Below, in pieces: positions 14,812-23,797 of a DNA stretch of 42,175 bases; position 1 is the stretch's first letter; every line of letters starts with the position of its first letter. The position numbers and the translations under genes are program-made. The stretch comes from Hoeflea sp. YIM 152468 (GTDB taxonomy: Bacteria; Pseudomonadota; Alphaproteobacteria; Rhizobiales; Rhizobiaceae). The notes beneath the pieces were generated by a model. The model worked only from the letters and a program-made list of their open reading frames with translations. It had not been told where the DNA came from and ran no database searches. The stretch lies in assembly GCF_029210485.1 (NCBI RefSeq), contig NZ_JARGET010000032.1:1-42175 (forward strand), read 5' to 3'.

Positions 14812-16122
14812 CTACTGGCCGCGACCGTATTTCTTGAAGGTCGCTTCCCAGTCGGATGCCAGCGCATCAAGCGTTTCCTTGGCCGTGCCTTCATTGCCGA
14901 CGATGAACGGATACAGCCGCTGGTTGGCAGCGGTCAGCAATTCGGCAAATTCCGGTACAGCCCAGAAATCCTTGACCTTGAACATGGTCTGGTAGAACGC
15001 CTCATTGTATGGCGTCGCCTTGCGGAATTCCTCCGATTGCAGCACGGCGGCACTGGCGGTGTAGCCGCCAAGTTCAGCCCAGCGTTTCTGGGTTTCGTCC
15101 TTGATGAACCACTCGAGGAACTTCATCGATTCTTCCTGGTAGTCGGAATAGCTGACGATGGAGATTCCCTGCCCGCCAAGCGCTGCGAACTGGTCGCCAT
15201 CCGGTCCTGCCGGGTTGGCGAAGAAGCCGGTATTTGCAGCATGCGGGTTGGAGGCCTCGTTCAAGAGCGCCGGGAAGAAGGCGAAGTAGTTCATCGACAT
15301 GGCCACCAGGCCCTCGGTGATCGCCTGGTTGTTTTCAACAAAGAAGGTCTTGGCCCAGCCTGGAGGCGTGTAGCTGTAGAGCTTCTTGTAGTTTTCCAGG
15401 GCAGCGACTGCCTTGTCGCTGTTGACGTAGCCGTCAACTTCGTAGGTTTCGAAATTGCCGAGTTCCGCCCCATAAGAGAAGATCGCGTTCTCCACGCCCA
15501 TCACCATCGCGTCATAGGAATTGTCGGTGTAGATGGCGATGCCGTAGCGGTTTTCGTCAGGGCGGTGAAAAAACTCGGCTATGTCGGTGAGTTGCTTCCA
15601 GTCGGCCGGCGGCGCCAGATCATAGCCATATTTTTCCTTGAAGGCCGCCATTTCGGCGGGGTCTTCGAACCAGTCCTTGCGATAGGACCAGCCCACCGCA
15701 TCGCCTTCGGCCGGAACAGCCCAGAACTTGCCGGAATTGCCCGGATATTCGGCGTAGTATTTCACAGTCGCCGGCGCCATCACTTCGCCGAGATTGTGCT
15801 TGTTGAAAAACTCGGTCAGGTCGACATAGTGGCCACCCTCGGACGCCGCGCCGAGCCACTGGCTGTCGCCGACGATCATGTCATAGGCGGACCCGCGAGC
15901 ATTGAACTCGGTGAAGGCTTTGGTCTGGAAATCCGACCAGGGCGTGGTTTCCACCGTTACCGTGACGCCGGTTTCGGCCTCGTATTCATTGACAAGTTCC
16001 TGAAGATAATTGGCCGGATCCCATTCCGCCCAGAAGATCGTCAATTCCTGCGCATAGGCCGAAGTGCCGCTTGCCAGGGCAAGGGCCAGTCCTCCGGCGA
16101 TTCCGATGAGTGTGTTGCGCAT
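14812..16122 (-). CDS. Sugar ABC transporter substrate-binding protein
   Basis: A 436-residue extracellular solute-binding protein of the MalE/UgpB (family 1) type. The Sec signal peptide MRNTLIGIAGGLALALASG ends near AYAQ (about residue 25). The mature start, LTIFWAEWDPANYLQELVNE, is typical of the family. Many aromatic residues occur in the cleft region (for example GDSQWL and AEYPG), as expected for a sugar. The ATG at 16122 is chosen because GGAGG lies eight bases upstream; an earlier in-frame ATG at 16146 is less likely. It is the first gene of the transporter operon, under operator 3. Confidence 0.94.
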   Translation of the reverse strand: MRNTLIGIAGGLALALASGTSAYAQELTIFWAEWDPANYLQELVNEYEAETGVTVTVETTPWSDFQTKAFTEFNARGSAYDMIVGDSQWLGAASEGGHYVDLTEFFNKHNLGEVMAPATVKYYAEYPGNSGKFWAVPAEGDAVGWSYRKDWFEDPAEMAAFKEKYGYDLAPPADWKQLTDIAEFFHRPDENRYGIAIYTDNSYDAMVMGVENAIFSYGAELGNFETYEVDGYVNSDKAVAALENYKKLYSYTPPGWAKTFFVENNQAITEGLVAMSMNYFAFFPALLNEASNPHAANTGFFANPAGPDGDQFAALGGQGISIVSYSDYQEESMKFLEWFIKDETQKRWAELGGYTASAAVLQSEEFRKATPYNEAFYQTMFKVKDFWAVPEFAELLTAANQRLYPFIVGNEGTAKETLDALASDWEATFKKYGRGQ

Positions 16123-16278
16123 TATGTTTTCCTCCCATTGATGCACATTCGGTTGTCAGTCGCCGGCTGGTCCGGAGTGTGAATCGGTGGCGGCTGCGCC
16201 GCGATTCCAGGCCATGGCCGGTATGCTTCACATCTGTGGCGTTTTGGGTGACCCTCCACTGTCACGTTGATTTCAAAT

Positions 16279-16289
16279 TGGTATTACCA
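16279..16289. promoter_or_regulatory. GntR/FadR-type operator 3, TGGTATTACCA
   Basis: Palindrome TGGT-ATT-ACCA, about 157 bases before the binding-protein gene. Its core and flanks mirror operator 1: with the adjacent bases both read TTGGTATTACCA or its complement. Confidence 0.75.
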
Positions 16290-16443
16290 AAATCGATTGC
16301 GGTCAAGCGCTTCTGGCCACCTTGTTTCAGCGCCGGAATTGGCTTGGATGCAAAAAAGACCTATGCAATCGAGGATAAATGGTACTTCTTTGCTTATGGC
16401 TGTGCTATTTCGCTGAAAGGCTGGATATGTGAACAATTGCGTT

Positions 16444-16454
16444 TGGTCAGACCA
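16444..16454. promoter_or_regulatory. GntR/FadR-type operator 4, TGGTCAGACCA
   Basis: Palindrome TGGT-CAG-ACCA, 107 bases before the Tm-1-like gene, ties the right-hand operon to the same regulator. Confidence 0.7.
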
Positions 16455-16560
16455 GATTGGTTGCTTTTTGCGTGCAGGAGGATATCGTGCCGTGAGGGCC
16501 GGGGAGTGATGATCTGCGCGGGAGGCGCAGTTCGCCACTTGCAAGACTGCCAGGGAGGAG

Positions 16561-17772
16561 ATGGATTTGCCGGAGGACAATCTAGACCGGGTCTATGTGG
16601 TCGGCACCGCTGACACCAAGGGGTCCGAACTCGCCCATCTGGCCCGTTTGATCGGCGACACCGGGGCGCCGGTGTGTCGGGTCGACGTGGGAACGCGCGC
16701 GCCTGAAATCGAGGTGGATATCAGCGCTGCTGAGGTGGCTGCCCATCATCCCGACGGCGCCGGCGCGGTGTTTGCGGGAGACGACCGGGGCCCGGCTGTC
16801 AGCGCCATGGCTGCCGCGTTCTCGCGGTTTGTCGCCAGCCGTTCGGATATTGCCGGGGTGATCGGCATTGGCGGCGGCGGCGGAACTTCGATCATCACCG
16901 CCGGCATGCGCCGTCTGCCCTATGGATTGCCCAAGATCATGGTGTCGACACTGGCCTCGGGCGATGTCGCCCCCTATGTCGATATTTCCGACATCATCAT
17001 GATGCCCTCCGTCACCGACTTTGCCGGGCTCAACCAGCTCAGCCGCATGATCCTGCACAATGCAGCCCGGGCCATGGCCGGCATGGTGGGAACACCCTAC
17101 CGTGAAACCGGCAAGCAGCGATCCATCGGCCTGACGATGTTCGGCGTCACCACGCAAGGCGTGAGCTCGACCATCGGGCATCTCAAGGACACCTATGACT
17201 GCATGGTGTTTCATGCCACCGGCACCGGCGGGCGGACAATGGAAAAGCTGGTCGCTGACGGCGTGCTTTCCGGCGTGCTCGATCTTACCACCACCGAAGT
17301 CTGCGATCTGCTTCTGGGAGGTGTCTTGCCCGCGTCAGCAGACAGATTCGGCGCGATAGCGCGCTCCGGCGTGCCTTATGTCGGTTCGGTCGGCGCCCTC
17401 GACATGGTCAATTTCTGGGCGCCGGACACCGTGCCGAAAATCTTTGACGGGCGGCGTTTCTACCACCACAATTCCAACGTCACCCTGATGCGCACGACCC
17501 CGGACGAGTGCCGCTTGATTGGCGAATGGATAGGCCGCAAGCTGAGCGCCTGCAAGGGCCCTGTCCGGTTTCTCATTCCCGAAAAGGGCGTTTCCGCGCT
17601 CGACATCAAGGGCGGCGCGTTTTTCGATCCGGAAGCCGATGAAGCGCTGTTTCGCGCCATCGAATCCGCCTTCGTGCCTTCCGCCGGGCGGCGTATCGAG
17701 CGCCTGCCGTTGCACATCAATGACGCTGGCTTTGCCAAGGCCGCCGCCGACGCCTTCTTGTCCATCATCTGA
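16561..17772 (+). CDS. Tm-1-like ATP-binding domain protein (UPF0261)
   Basis: A 403-residue protein, full length for UPF0261. The start [13 protein letters not shown] (12-24), the glycine loop GIGGGGGTS (102-110), the segment [17 protein letters not shown] and the central [20 protein letters not shown] are family signatures. The plant resistance protein Tm-1 has this domain fused to a TIM barrel; here the two are separate adjacent genes. ATP binding is known for Tm-1, but the bacterial reaction is not. GGGAGGAG directly touches the ATG; an in-frame TTG at 16567 would have better spacing and could be the true start. It opens the operon under operator 4. Confidence 0.92.
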   Translation: MDLPEDNLDRVYVVGTADTKGSELAHLARLIGDTGAPVCRVDVGTRAPEIEVDISAAEVAAHHPDGAGAVFAGDDRGPAVSAMAAAFSRFVASRSDIAGVIGIGGGGGTSIITAGMRRLPYGLPKIMVSTLASGDVAPYVDISDIIMMPSVTDFAGLNQLSRMILHNAARAMAGMVGTPYRETGKQRSIGLTMFGVTTQGVSSTIGHLKDTYDCMVFHATGTGGRTMEKLVADGVLSGVLDLTTTEVCDLLLGGVLPASADRFGAIARSGVPYVGSVGALDMVNFWAPDTVPKIFDGRRFYHHNSNVTLMRTTPDECRLIGEWIGRKLSACKGPVRFLIPEKGVSALDIKGGAFFDPEADEALFRAIESAFVPSAGRRIERLPLHINDAGFAKAAADAFLSII

Positions 17773-17782
17773 AGGAGCCCCC

Positions 17783-18631
17783 ATGCCTGCCATCCCACGC
17801 AAGCAAATTCTCAGTCGTCTCAACGCCATGGTTGATGAAGGTGTACCCATCATCGGCGGCGGCGCCGGCACCGGACTGTCGGCCAAGGCGGAAGAAGCCG
17901 GTGGAATTGACCTGATCATCATCTACAATTCCGGTCGCTACCGCATGGCTGGCCGCGGCTCCGCAGCAGGGCTTCTCGCCTATGGCAACGCCAACGAGAT
18001 CGTTAAGGAGATGGCAGTGGAAGTTCTGCCCGTGGTGCGCAGCACGCCGGTGCTGGCCGGCGTCAACGGCACCGATCCTTTCATCCTGATGCCGCAGTTC
18101 CTGGCCGAGCTCAAAACCATGGGGTTCTCCGGCGTGCAGAATTTTCCCACCATCGGCCTGTTTGACGGCGCCATGCGCCAGAGCTTCGAGGAAACCGGCA
18201 TGGGCTATGGTCTCGAGGTCGACATGATCGCGGCCGCGCACGCGCTGGATCTGTTGACCACGCCTTATGTCTTCACTCCGCAGGAAGCCCAGGCCATGTG
18301 CCGCGCCGGCGCCGACATCATCGTTGCACATATGGGCGTGACCACTGGCGGCAGCATTGGCGCGACTTCCGCCAGAAGCCTCGACGACTGCGTCGGCCGG
18401 ATTGACGCCATAGCCGCCGCAGCCCGCGCGATCCGCAACGACATTATCGTGCTGTGTCACGGTGGTCCTGTCTCCATGCCCGACGATGCCGCCTACATTC
18501 TGTCGCGCTGCAATGGCTGCCATGGGTTCTACGGGGCAAGTTCGGCGGAGCGTCTGCCCGCCGAAACGGCGATCCGGGACCAGATTCGAGCCTTCAAAAC
18601 CTTGCCAAACCTGAAAGGAAACCAAGCATGA
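17783..18631 (+). CDS. Phosphoenolpyruvate hydrolase-like TIM-barrel protein
   Basis: A 282-residue protein of the PEP-hydrolase-like family (the C-terminal half of plant Tm-1). Family features visible are [20 protein letters not shown] near residues 21-40, [13 protein letters not shown], and [18 protein letters not shown] precedes ATG 17783, ten bases after the Tm-1-like stop; a longer frame starting at 17639 lies within that gene. Its enzyme activity is not established in the family. The fixed pairing with UPF0261 implies that the two proteins form one complex or catalyse consecutive steps. Confidence 0.9.
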   Translation: MPAIPRKQILSRLNAMVDEGVPIIGGGAGTGLSAKAEEAGGIDLIIIYNSGRYRMAGRGSAAGLLAYGNANEIVKEMAVEVLPVVRSTPVLAGVNGTDPFILMPQFLAELKTMGFSGVQNFPTIGLFDGAMRQSFEETGMGYGLEVDMIAAAHALDLLTTPYVFTPQEAQAMCRAGADIIVAHMGVTTGGSIGATSARSLDDCVGRIDAIAAAARAIRNDIIVLCHGGPVSMPDDAAYILSRCNGCHGFYGASSAERLPAETAIRDQIRAFKTLPNLKGNQA

Positions 18632-19041
18632 GCGAGACATTTTTCGTCTATCCCGAAGCGGTGGACCGGTTCGCCTTCGATTGGGGCCACCTGACCCTGA
18701 CCTGCGGTCCCTCGGTCAATGCAGCCGGCAGGTTTTCGGCCGGAGTGGTTCATGTTCCGCCCGGCCGCGGTCATGCCCGCCACAATCATCCCGGCGCCGA
18801 AGAGATCATCTATGTGCTCGAAGGCAGCGGCGATCAGATGATCGAGGACAAGGATGGCAACCCGGTCACCGAACAGGTCCGCGCCGGCTGCACCATCTTT
18901 GTGCCCGAAAGCCGTTTTCACGCGACGCTCAACACCGGCGAGCAGCCGATGAAGCTGTTTGTTGTCTACAGCCCCGTGGGACCGGAGGAGGTGCTGCGCC
19001 AGCTTCCTGATTTCCGTCTTGTCCCCCCGCCACACGCCTGA
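18628..19041 (+). CDS. Cupin domain protein
   Basis: A 137-residue single-domain cupin. Metal ligands are H52 and H54 (RHNHPG), E58 or E59 ([10 protein letters not shown]) and H98 (RFHATLN), so both cupin motifs are intact. The ATG overlaps the preceding stop (ATGA), with AAAGGAA upstream. Small cupins in sugar operons are usually isomerases, lyases or sensors of sugar acids. The exact role cannot be read. Confidence 0.9.
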   Translation: MSETFFVYPEAVDRFAFDWGHLTLTCGPSVNAAGRFSAGVVHVPPGRGHARHNHPGAEEIIYVLEGSGDQMIEDKDGNPVTEQVRAGCTIFVPESRFHATLNTGEQPMKLFVVYSPVGPEEVLRQLPDFRLVPPPHA

Positions 19042-19056
19042 TCAAGGGAGCCAACC

Positions 19057-20256
19057 ATGCTGCATGATTACCCGCCATTGCACGCGGCCTCGGCCAAGGA
19101 CCTGCCTTACCGTTTCGAGGATCTCGACGCGTCCATGGAGGCCGCCGGTCTCGATGCGATTGTGGCGACGTCCAAGCACAATGTCCGCTATTTGCTTGGC
19201 GGCTATCAGTTCATTTTCTTCTCCGCCATGGATGCCATCGGCCAAAGCCGGTATTTGCCGGCCTTCGTCTATATTCGCGGCGAGTCCGGCAAGACCTGCT
19301 ATCTCGCCAACAAGATGGAGGGGCATGAACACTCGGTGATGCCGTTCTGGGTGCCTCAGTTCAGGCCCGATCACTGGGGCTCGGTCGACACCATGCAGGC
19401 GGCAGCAGACCATCTGCAGAAATGCGGCGTCGCCAGCGGCCGGATCGGCTTTGAACCGGGATTTATGCCCAAGGACGGTTTTGATGCCATCGCCGACGCC
19501 CTGCCACAGGCGCGTTTCGCGGACGCCAGCATGGTGCTGACGCGGCTCAGAATGATCAAGACCAAGCCGGAACTGGACCTGTTGCGCGAGGCAACCGCAC
19601 GGATCAGCGCATCGATGCAGGCGACAATTCAGGCCGCCGGCGAGGGCACCTCAAAATTCGCGATCATCGAACGGTTGCGTCAGGAGGAGACCAGGCGGGA
19701 ACTGGCGTTCGAGTATTGCCTTCTCACCCTGGGGAACAGCCACAACCGCGCCGGCTCGAGCCAGACCTGGAAGAGAGGCGAGGTGATGTCGATTGATTCC
19801 GGCGGCAATCTGCACGGCTATATCGGCGATATCTGCCGCATGGGCGTGCTTGGCGAACCGGACGCGGAACTGTCCGATCTCCTCGCCGAGGTCGAAGCCG
19901 TGCAGCAGGCTGCCTTCGGAGAAATCGCTCCGGGAAAAACCGGCGCGGAGATGATCGCAGCCGGCGAAGCCGAGCTGAGACGCGGCCCGAATTCGGCGCA
20001 TAATGATTTCTTTGCCCACGGCATGGGGCTGATCAGTCACGAGGCGCCATTCCTGATGACCAATCATCCCGTCGCCTATGAGGGCATCGATGCCGGCACG
20101 CCCTTCCAGCCAGGCATGGTGCTGTCTGTGGAAACCACGATGCAGCACCCGACGCGCGGCTATATCAAGCTTGAGGACACGGTTATCCTGACCAAAGACG
20201 GCCACGAGGTGTTCGGCGCCGCTGACCGCGGCTGGATCGTCAGGGATGTGGGGTGA
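19057..20256 (+). CDS. M24 family metallopeptidase-like hydrolase (Xaa-Pro dipeptidase fold)
   Basis: A 399-residue protein with a creatinase-type N-terminal domain (about 1-170) and a pita-bread C-terminal domain. All five metal ligands of active M24 enzymes are present: D247 (SIDSGG), D258 (GDICR), H321 (FAHGMG), E359 (SVETT) and E373 (KLEDT), plus H328. GGGAG precedes the ATG. It is the last gene of the Tm-1 operon. In this setting it may hydrolyse an amide or C-N bond in the substrate, as creatinase does, rather than act on peptides. This is inference from context. Confidence 0.9.
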   Translation: MLHDYPPLHAASAKDLPYRFEDLDASMEAAGLDAIVATSKHNVRYLLGGYQFIFFSAMDAIGQSRYLPAFVYIRGESGKTCYLANKMEGHEHSVMPFWVPQFRPDHWGSVDTMQAAADHLQKCGVASGRIGFEPGFMPKDGFDAIADALPQARFADASMVLTRLRMIKTKPELDLLREATARISASMQATIQAAGEGTSKFAIIERLRQEETRRELAFEYCLLTLGNSHNRAGSSQTWKRGEVMSIDSGGNLHGYIGDICRMGVLGEPDAELSDLLAEVEAVQQAAFGEIAPGKTGAEMIAAGEAELRRGPNSAHNDFFAHGMGLISHEAPFLMTNHPVAYEGIDAGTPFQPGMVLSVETTMQHPTRGYIKLEDTVILTKDGHEVFGAADRGWIVRDVG

Positions 20257-20465
20257 ACGGCCGGTTGTCCGGTCGGTGCAAGGGCCGGGCGGTTCCGGAC
20301 CCGTCGCAACGGTGCACAGGCCGGCCGGCAGGCGAGCCGCGGCGGGAGGGGGCTTCAAGCCAGCCGGTGCTGGTGGTCGCCGCGGTTGAGGCTGGGGCGG
20401 CTCAGTTTTCTGATCTCTGCGGGCCAAAGAAATGCGCGGTGCCCGCAAAACCCGGCAATCGCCGC
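20257..20465. other. GC-rich spacer between convergent genes
   Basis: A stretch of 209 bases with several short GC inverted repeats (CCGG-type) after the M24 gene. No T-tract terminator or gene was seen. Confidence 0.5.
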
Positions 20466-20753
20466 TTATGCAACGCTTTCCAGTCTCAACGAGATTTGGC
20501 TTCCGACAAAGCTGCGCAACCTGACCAGTTCCCGGTCCAGCTCAGCTGCTTCGTCAAGCAACTCGTAATTGGCGGGTTCGCTGGACAGTTCGCCGTAGAG
20601 CACCGCTGAAATCTGGCACATATTGTTCAGACACGCATAGATGAGCTGTTTCTGGCGGGTCGGCGTTTTTTCATGGGATGCGAGGCGAATAATGTCCGCC
20701 TCTTTGGCTGCATGGATTTTCTTGAGATTTGCGAGGCGATGAGAAGCTGTCAT
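20466..20753 (-). CDS. Hypothetical helical protein
   Basis: A 95-residue protein, predicted all-helical and soluble, starting MTASHRLANLKKIHAAKEAD. It has two coiled-coil-like stretches (about 5-30 and 65-85) and a central segment, KQLIYACLNNMCQISAVLYG, with two Cys. No family was recognised. An AGGAAAGCGAT spacing before the ATG supports the start. It stands alone between the M24 gene and a long spacer, and nothing nearby hints at its job. Confidence 0.7.
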   Translation of the reverse strand: MTASHRLANLKKIHAAKEADIIRLASHEKTPTRQKQLIYACLNNMCQISAVLYGELSSEPANYELLDEAAELDRELVRLRSFVGSQISLRLESVA

Positions 20754-21238
20754 ATCGCTTTCCTGACAAAATTGTAGGGAAATAACTCAGATCACGCTTC
20801 TGCAAGACTAAATTGTAGACTTATGAAGCAATATAAAATCATGATTCGCTATAAAATGTCCATTTCGGTTCCGCGCCCGGCAAGCTTGAGGCAAGATTCG
20901 GGGCAAGAACCAGTTAATAGTTGTGGTCTGATCATCTGTTTGGCGCGACAGCGGGCTGCCGCACGCGCCGACCGGACTTGTCAAGACCATGGTAGAGGCA
21001 GCCTTGCATGCAGTGCCGACCGGAGCAATTCAATCGACCGCGTGAGCACGGATGTTTCCACAGTTAAATTCATTTGTCCTTTGGAGCGGGCTTGATTTAG
21101 GTAGGCATTCTGCGACCGCAGGCGCCCGCGATTCGCAGTGGCATGCACCTGCCCAACCAACTATGGTGTGGCCTTCATCCACCCTTTTAACCGGTTTGCT
21201 GTTGCTGGCTGACCCAAATCCATCCATGAGCCAAGGTC
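20754..21238. other. Spacer of 485 bases between divergent genes
   Basis: The left 100 bases are AT-rich and probably hold the promoter of the hypothetical gene. The rest is GC-rich upstream of mgtE. No riboswitch-like conserved stems, RNA gene or convincing ORF was recognised. A GGAAC on the minus strand (20872-20868) lacks the partner CGTT. Confidence 0.5.
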
Positions 21239-22672
21239 ATGACCGATCCCGCTGACCGCGACGACAATCTGACTCCGCCGCCGCCTTCGACGGAGGCGAT
21301 GGATCATGACGAGATTTATGGCGAGGACGGCTCGATCCGGCAGGATTACCTGACCGCTGTTGGCGCCGCGATTTCTGGTCGCGATGTGGAATTTCTGCGC
21401 GAGCACGTCGTTGGCTTGCATGAATCCGAGCTGGGCGACCTGCTCGAATCGTTCAATTCGCAGCAGCGCCAGGCACTGGTGTCTCTGTTGGGCGAGGATT
21501 TCGATTTCGCCTCGCTGACCGAGGTTGATGAGGCCATACGCCTTGAAATCGTCGAGGCGTTGCCCAACACCCGGATTGCCCAGGCTCTGGGCGAGCTGGA
21601 TTCCGATGACGCGGTCTACATTCTCGAGGATCTGGACGAGGCCGACCAGAGAGAAATTCTGGCCGCGCTGCCGTTTACCGAGCGGATACGGTTGCGCCGA
21701 TCGCTGAATTATCCGGAGGATACCGCCGGTCGGCGGATGCAGACCGAATTTGTCGCTGTGCCGCCATTCTGGACGGTGGGACAAACAATCGATTACATGC
21801 GTGACGAGGAGGATCTGCCCGAAAGTTTCAGCCAGATTTTTGTCATTGACCCGACCTTCAAGCTGGTCGGCGCGGTTGCGCTTGACACGATCCTGCGCAC
21901 CAAGCGGCTGGTTCGCATCGAGGAGGTGATGGACGAGACGCGGTATCGCATCAATGCCGAGATGGACCAGGAGGAAGCTGCACAATTGTTTGAGCAGTAT
22001 GACCTGTTGTCAGCCGCGGTGATTGACGAAAACGAGAGGCTTGTCGGCGTATTGACCATTGATGACGTGGTCGATGTAATCCACGAAGAGGCCGAAGAAG
22101 ATATCAAGCGGCTCGGCGGTGTCGGTGACGAAGAACTCTCCGACAGCATTTTGTCGACCGTGCGCTCCCGGTTCAGCTGGCTTCTGATCAATCTCGGGAC
22201 CGCCATTCTGGCGTCAGCCGTCATCAGCCTGTTTGACGCAACAATCGCGCAGATGGTGGCGCTGGCGGTGCTGATGCCGATCGTCGCCTCGATGGGTGGC
22301 AATGCCGGAACCCAGACCATGACCGTTACCGTCCGTGCGCTCGCCACCCGCGATCTCGATATCTACAATGCCGGACGCATCATCAGGCGTGAGGCTGCCG
22401 TTGGCCTGATCAACGGCTTCCTGTTTGCCCTGATCATCGGCCTGGTCGCCGGTGCATGGTTCTTGAGCCCGGGGCTTGGCGGCATCATCGCCGCGGCAAT
22501 GGTGGTCAACATGCTGGCCGCCGCGCTTGCAGGCATCCTTCTGCCCTTGTTGCTCGACAAGGTCGGCGCCGACCCGGCGATTGCGTCCGCGGTGTTTGTC
22601 ACAACGGTGACCGACGTGGTGGGATTCTTCGCCTTTCTCGGCCTGGCTGGATGGTGGTTGTCCTTTGCCTGA
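21239..22672 (+). CDS. mgtE: Magnesium transporter MgtE
   Basis: A 477-residue protein. After a short acidic/proline N-terminus come the MgtE N domain (superhelical, about 30-150), two CBS domains (about 155-285) rich in Asp/Glu that sense Mg2+, a plug helix, and five membrane helices (about 315-475). The pore signature MPIVASMGGNAGTQT is present in the first membrane helices. It is an inner-membrane Mg2+ channel gated by cytosolic Mg2+. Length matches the family, and the start has a modest AAGG site. It is monocistronic as far as can be seen. Confidence 0.95.
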   Translation: MTDPADRDDNLTPPPPSTEAMDHDEIYGEDGSIRQDYLTAVGAAISGRDVEFLREHVVGLHESELGDLLESFNSQQRQALVSLLGEDFDFASLTEVDEAIRLEIVEALPNTRIAQALGELDSDDAVYILEDLDEADQREILAALPFTERIRLRRSLNYPEDTAGRRMQTEFVAVPPFWTVGQTIDYMRDEEDLPESFSQIFVIDPTFKLVGAVALDTILRTKRLVRIEEVMDETRYRINAEMDQEEAAQLFEQYDLLSAAVIDENERLVGVLTIDDVVDVIHEEAEEDIKRLGGVGDEELSDSILSTVRSRFSWLLINLGTAILASAVISLFDATIAQMVALAVLMPIVASMGGNAGTQTMTVTVRALATRDLDIYNAGRIIRREAAVGLINGFLFALIIGLVAGAWFLSPGLGGIIAAAMVVNMLAAALAGILLPLLLDKVGADPAIASAVFVTTVTDVVGFFAFLGLAGWWLSFA

Positions 22673-22783
22673 TCCGCGAGCGCCGCGCCCCCAACGGGAT
22701 GCAGGACGGTCGTCGTCCACATCATCGCATTTGAACGCGCAATGCATTTGAACCGCCGCGCAGTGGTCAAATCGTCGATTCTG

Positions 22784-22803
22784 ACTTATACGTAAAAGTA
22801 AGT
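22784..22803. promoter_or_regulatory. Probable MerR-family operator before the MerR gene
   Basis: ACTTATACGTAAAAGTAAGT has ACTTA/TAAGT palindromic ends and an ACGTAAA(A/C)GT core resembling, as I recall, the TTTACGTNNACGTAAA-like sites of LiuR-type regulators (about 13 of 16 positions). It overlaps the possible TTG at 22803, favouring the later start. Confidence 0.5.
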
Positions 22804-22832
22804 TGTCACTGCGTTTCCAGGATCGATCCCCA

Positions 22833-23219
22833 TTGGATAAATACTACACCATCACCGAGTTGACCCGAGAGTTCGGGATCTCGACACGAACCTTGCGTTT
22901 TTATGAGGACGAAGGGCTGATCCAGCCTGAACGCAGGGGCCGCACTCGGCTGTTCCGCTCCGCCGACCGGCGGCTGATCCTCGAGATCCTGCGCGGACGC
23001 CGCATCGGTTTTACCATCGCCGAAATTCGCGAGATCATCCAGGTCTATAAGGATCCGCCCGGCGAGGCCGGGCAATTGCGGCTGCTGATGCGCAAGGTCG
23101 AGGAAAAACGCGAGGATTTGCGTCAAAAGCGCAAGGACATTGAAGAGACGCTGGTCGAGCTCGACCATGTCGAGGAATCCTGCCTGGCGCGGCTGGCCGA
23201 AATCGGCGTCAACACCTGA
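22833..23219 (+). CDS. MerR family transcriptional regulator (LiuR-like)
   Basis: A 128-residue regulator starting (TTG) DKYYTITELTREFGIST. The MerR helix-turn-helix and wing are ITELTREFGISTRTLRFYED and ERRGRTRLFRSADRRLI, followed by a long coiled coil (about 75-120) for dimerisation. It resembles rhizobial LiuR-like regulators of branched-chain acyl-CoA breakdown, but no such catabolic gene is nearby, so that is tentative. The TTG at 22833 with AGGA upstream is preferred over the TTG at 22803, because family members begin at KYYTITEL and a palindromic operator overlaps the earlier codon. Confidence 0.88.
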   Translation: MDKYYTITELTREFGISTRTLRFYEDEGLIQPERRGRTRLFRSADRRLILEILRGRRIGFTIAEIREIIQVYKDPPGEAGQLRLLMRKVEEKREDLRQKRKDIEETLVELDHVEESCLARLAEIGVNT

Positions 23220-23275
23220 GTGCCTGGCGCCGGTGAGGGGGAGGCTTATAAAACGCCGGCTTGGCGCCGCGTAAA

Positions 23276-23293
23276 CCGCCACCCGCGTGGCGG
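23276..23293 (-). terminator. Hairpin at the end of the methyltransferase gene
   Basis: A perfect 7-bp stem (23276-23282/23287-23293) with a tetraloop, starting four bases after the minus-strand stop and followed on that strand by TTTAC. It is a weak terminator between convergent genes. Confidence 0.45.
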
Positions 23294-23296
23294 GCG

Positions 23297-23761
23297 TCAG
23301 ATCCAGCGCCGGACTTTGCGGCAATAGGCTTCGAAATGATAGCCGAATCGGGCGATGAGGTGGTTTTCTTCGCGCCGGATGGCCAGGAAATGGGTCAGGA
23401 TGCCGTCGACCGGCGCCAGCATCAGCAGCCAGGCATTCGACGAGAAGCACCCCATCCCCAGCATCAGCAGCATGTTCGCGGCATAGATCGGGTTGCGGCT
23501 GTAGCCGAATGGACCATGCGTCACCAGATGGCTCGAACCGCGGTGCGGCAGGATTGCGGTGTGGGATTCATGCAGCGTTCGGATCGCCCACAGGTCGATG
23601 CCAAGTGCCAGCCCGATGAGCGCCAGACCGACAGTCCGGGCGCCGGTAAACTCCAGCGCCGTGGGGATGAAAAGGTTGAGAACAATTGCCACCAGAGTTG
23701 ATCCCACCAGCAGCAATGGCGGCCACGGAATGAAATTGGGTCTGTCCCGATAGGCGTTCAT
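23297..23761 (-). CDS. PEMT/ICMT-like membrane methyltransferase family protein
   Basis: A 154-residue membrane protein with about four helices. The C-terminal part has THGPFGYSRNPIYAANMLLM and later REENHLIARFGYHFEAY, the SAM-binding and catalytic motifs of the isoprenylcysteine/phospholipid methyltransferase family. The start at ATG 23761 has AGGA about nine bases upstream; ATG 23767 and an upstream codon at 23794 are alternatives. The substrate is unknown, since in bacteria these enzymes can methylate lipids, thiols or isoprenoid-like compounds. It lies 36 bases after the DUF1624 gene and may be in the same transcript. Confidence 0.85.
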   Translation of the reverse strand: MNAYRDRPNFIPWPPLLLVGSTLVAIVLNLFIPTALEFTGARTVGLALIGLALGIDLWAIRTLHESHTAILPHRGSSHLVTHGPFGYSRNPIYAANMLLMLGMGCFSSNAWLLMLAPVDGILTHFLAIRREENHLIARFGYHFEAYCRKVRRWI

Positions 23762-23797
23762 CAACATGTGTCCTGTTTTGCGACGTGGCGACAAGGC

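Larger units (their letters stand above)
16147..16560. other. Divergent promoter region between the transporter and Tm-1 operons
   Basis: A stretch of 414 bases without a gene. It holds two TGGTNNNACCA palindromes 165 bases apart (16279-16289 and 16444-16454), one toward each operon. A weak TTGACC-like element lies on the minus strand beside operator 3. Short open frames across it look like chance. Confidence 0.7.

Noticed and set aside
20840-20872. Minus-strand GGAAC upstream of the 95-residue hypothetical gene
   Set aside because: No CGTT or near match at 16 or 17 bases.
20880-21238. Possible Mg2+ riboswitch leader before mgtE
   Set aside because: No conserved M-box or ykoY-like core was recognisable, and no terminator-antiterminator pair was seen.
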